A stretch of 64,000 bases of DNA from Desulfobulbaceae bacterium (GTDB taxonomy: Bacteria; Desulfobacterota; Desulfobulbia; Desulfobulbales; Desulfocapsaceae): assembly GCA_024636345.1 (NCBI GenBank), contig JAGXHG010000020.1, positions 1 to 64,000 of the forward strand, written 5' to 3'. Made by a program: the position numbers and the translations under genes. The notes beneath the pieces were generated by a model. That model was not told where the DNA came from and ran no database searches. It was given only the letters and a program-made list of their open reading frames with translations. Below, piece by piece: positions 63,144-64,000 of the stretch (the first letter of the stretch is position 1; the number at the start of each line of letters is the position of its first letter).

Positions 63144-63449
63144 CTATTTCTTTGAATCTGATGCTCTCCTAGCAAAGTAGGCCTCTGGATCTTGCATCAA
63201 CAACTGCACATTCGTCTCATGCCGAACGGTATGTTCACGCACACACCGGGCATAACTATCAGGATTAACCTCCTTGAACTGATTACAATTCATCAATGTT
63301 TTTTTCCGCTCTGACTCAAGTTGCATCCGCTCGGCACGAATTTGTACCTGCTGCTCCGGCGTTGGAACCGCCGCAGCACCGGCAATGCTAAAAAAAGACA
63401 TTGTGAACATGACGACAGGGACGATAGAGAATATAAATTTCTTATACAT
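63144..63449 (-). CDS. small exported two-cysteine protein
   Basis: 101 aa from the ATG at 63449, with AAGGAG upstream (an earlier start at 63479 is unlikely). A clear signal peptide (IVPVVMFTMSFFSIAGAAA) leaves a ~75-residue helical protein with two cysteines (MNCNQFKEVNPDSYARCVRE) that could form a disulfide, and a basic end. Function unknown. It is in one operon with the FKBP gene, one base apart. Confidence 0.65.
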   Translation of the reverse strand: MYKKFIFSIVPVVMFTMSFFSIAGAAAVPTPEQQVQIRAERMQLESERKKTLMNCNQFKEVNPDSYARCVREHTVRHETNVQLLMQDPEAYFARRASDSKK

Positions 63450-63499
63450 AACTGCTCCTTTACTCAAATATTGAGACAAATCTTTCTGCGGGAGGCAAC

Positions 63500-64000
63500 T
63501 TACATGTGAATAATGACGATTTTGCCATCTACCGCACGGACAGGGAAAGAAATATGTTTCTTCAACACAAAATTGGCGGTAATGCTTCTGGCTGAATAAA
63601 CCGGGAATCCCAGAGGGTTTGTTGTTGCCGTGATATCTCCACTCCAGCCGGTAAAGACATAATTTCGTGCCGGAGTTGCTGTCAATATGGCAGTATCACC
63701 ATAAAGATAAGTGATGTTCCCACCAGTAACCGTACCACCAGCAGCCGGAAGCACCGACGTCGTCACCAGATAAGGGATCCGGTCAAAATTGGCGATAATA
63801 GCTGTGTCTGCATCAACCGTGATATTCAGAGGATTAACCAGAGGAGTTGTTATTATCGTGGTGGCACTACTCCAATTGCCAAAGGTATAGCCTGTTGCCG
63901 GTGTTGCCTCTAAGATCGCGGGATCTCCCGAGAGATAGGTACCGCCGCCGGTAATAATACCGCCTGCAACAGGGATTGCCGATGTCGTCACCAAATAAGC
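63500..64000 (-). CDS. InlB-type bacterial repeat protein, C-terminal part
   Basis: The minus-strand frame enters from beyond the window and ends at 63500 with IVIIHM. At least two ~75-residue repeats are visible with the divergent InlB B-repeat pattern (AGGIITGGGTYLSGDPAIL, TGYTFGNWSS; AGGTVTGGNITYLYGDTAIL, NYVFTGWSG). Such repeats build exported surface proteins. The N-terminus and total length are unknown. It precedes the small exported protein and the FKBP gene, making a block of exported proteins. Confidence 0.8.
   Translation of the reverse strand, partial: AYLVTTSAIPVAGGIITGGGTYLSGDPAILEATPATGYTFGNWSSATTIITTPLVNPLNITVDADTAIIANFDRIPYLVTTSVLPAAGGTVTGGNITYLYGDTAILTATPARNYVFTGWSGDITATTNPLGFPVYSARSITANFVLKKHISFPVRAVDGKIVIIHM

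Overview
The window looks like chromosomal DNA of a Gram-negative, anaerobic member of the Desulfobacterota (former Deltaproteobacteria), most likely near Desulfobulbales. The reasons are a one-polypeptide pyruvate:ferredoxin oxidoreductase, a hemerythrin-bearing chemoreceptor, a fused PabB-PabC, a CoA-disulfide-reductase-like protein with a rhodanese domain, and a meso-DAP-type MurE inside a compact division/cell-wall (dcw) cluster. The taxon is inferred from gene content; no rRNA is present.

Region 1 (1 to about 8500) is one end of a Mu-like transposable prophage. The leftward early operon runs from three small regulators through a ParB-like protein, a MuA-type DDE transposase, a MuB-type ATPase, a winged-helix protein and an HTH-DUF3164 fusion, and continues past the window edge. 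A divergent XRE repressor faces it across an operator region rich in repeated TGTCC motifs. Behind the repressor is a two-gene unit, a 56-residue charged protein and a SLATT two-TM effector-like protein, followed by MuA-site-like repeats at the prophage end. The prophage appears to sit inside an adenine deaminase gene, whose last quarter resumes at about 8507. Then come tRNA-Arg(CCG) with its terminator and a decayed MscS fragment.

Region 2 (9.5 to 38 kb) is ordinary chromosome: an HNH protein with FolC, a UvrD/PcrA-type helicase, a diguanylate cyclase, NagZ, a TM2 protein, two sensor kinases, a DUF493 protein, a CZB/HAMP/MCP/hemerythrin receptor, a PstS-like binding protein, PabB-PabC, a CBS/ACT protein with NifJ, a YkgJ cysteine-cluster protein, a PHP phosphatase, a HEAT-REC protein and a flavin disulfide reductase. 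Intrinsic terminators separate many of the units.

Region 3 (38 to 57 kb) is a radical SAM gene followed, upstream on the same strand, by the dcw cluster. Reading in the direction of transcription from a promoter at about 57.0 kb with a five-block, 10-bp-phased MraZ operator, the order is mraZ, rsmH, ftsL, ftsI-like, murE-murF fusion, mraY, murD, murG, murC, murB, ftsQ, ftsA, ftsZ. Two things stand out together. The FtsI-like protein has lost the SxxK, SxN and KTG transpeptidase motifs while keeping its pedestal, membrane anchor and PASTA domain. Its usual partner FtsW is missing from its normal place between murD and murG. The murG gene also carries an in-frame 54-bp tandem duplication.

Region 4 (57.7 to 64 kb) encodes exported proteins: a four-motif multicopper oxidase fused to FG-GAP-like repeats, a Gln/Ser-rich repeat protein, an FKBP-type prolyl isomerase, a small two-cysteine periplasmic protein, and the end of an InlB-type repeat protein that runs off the window.
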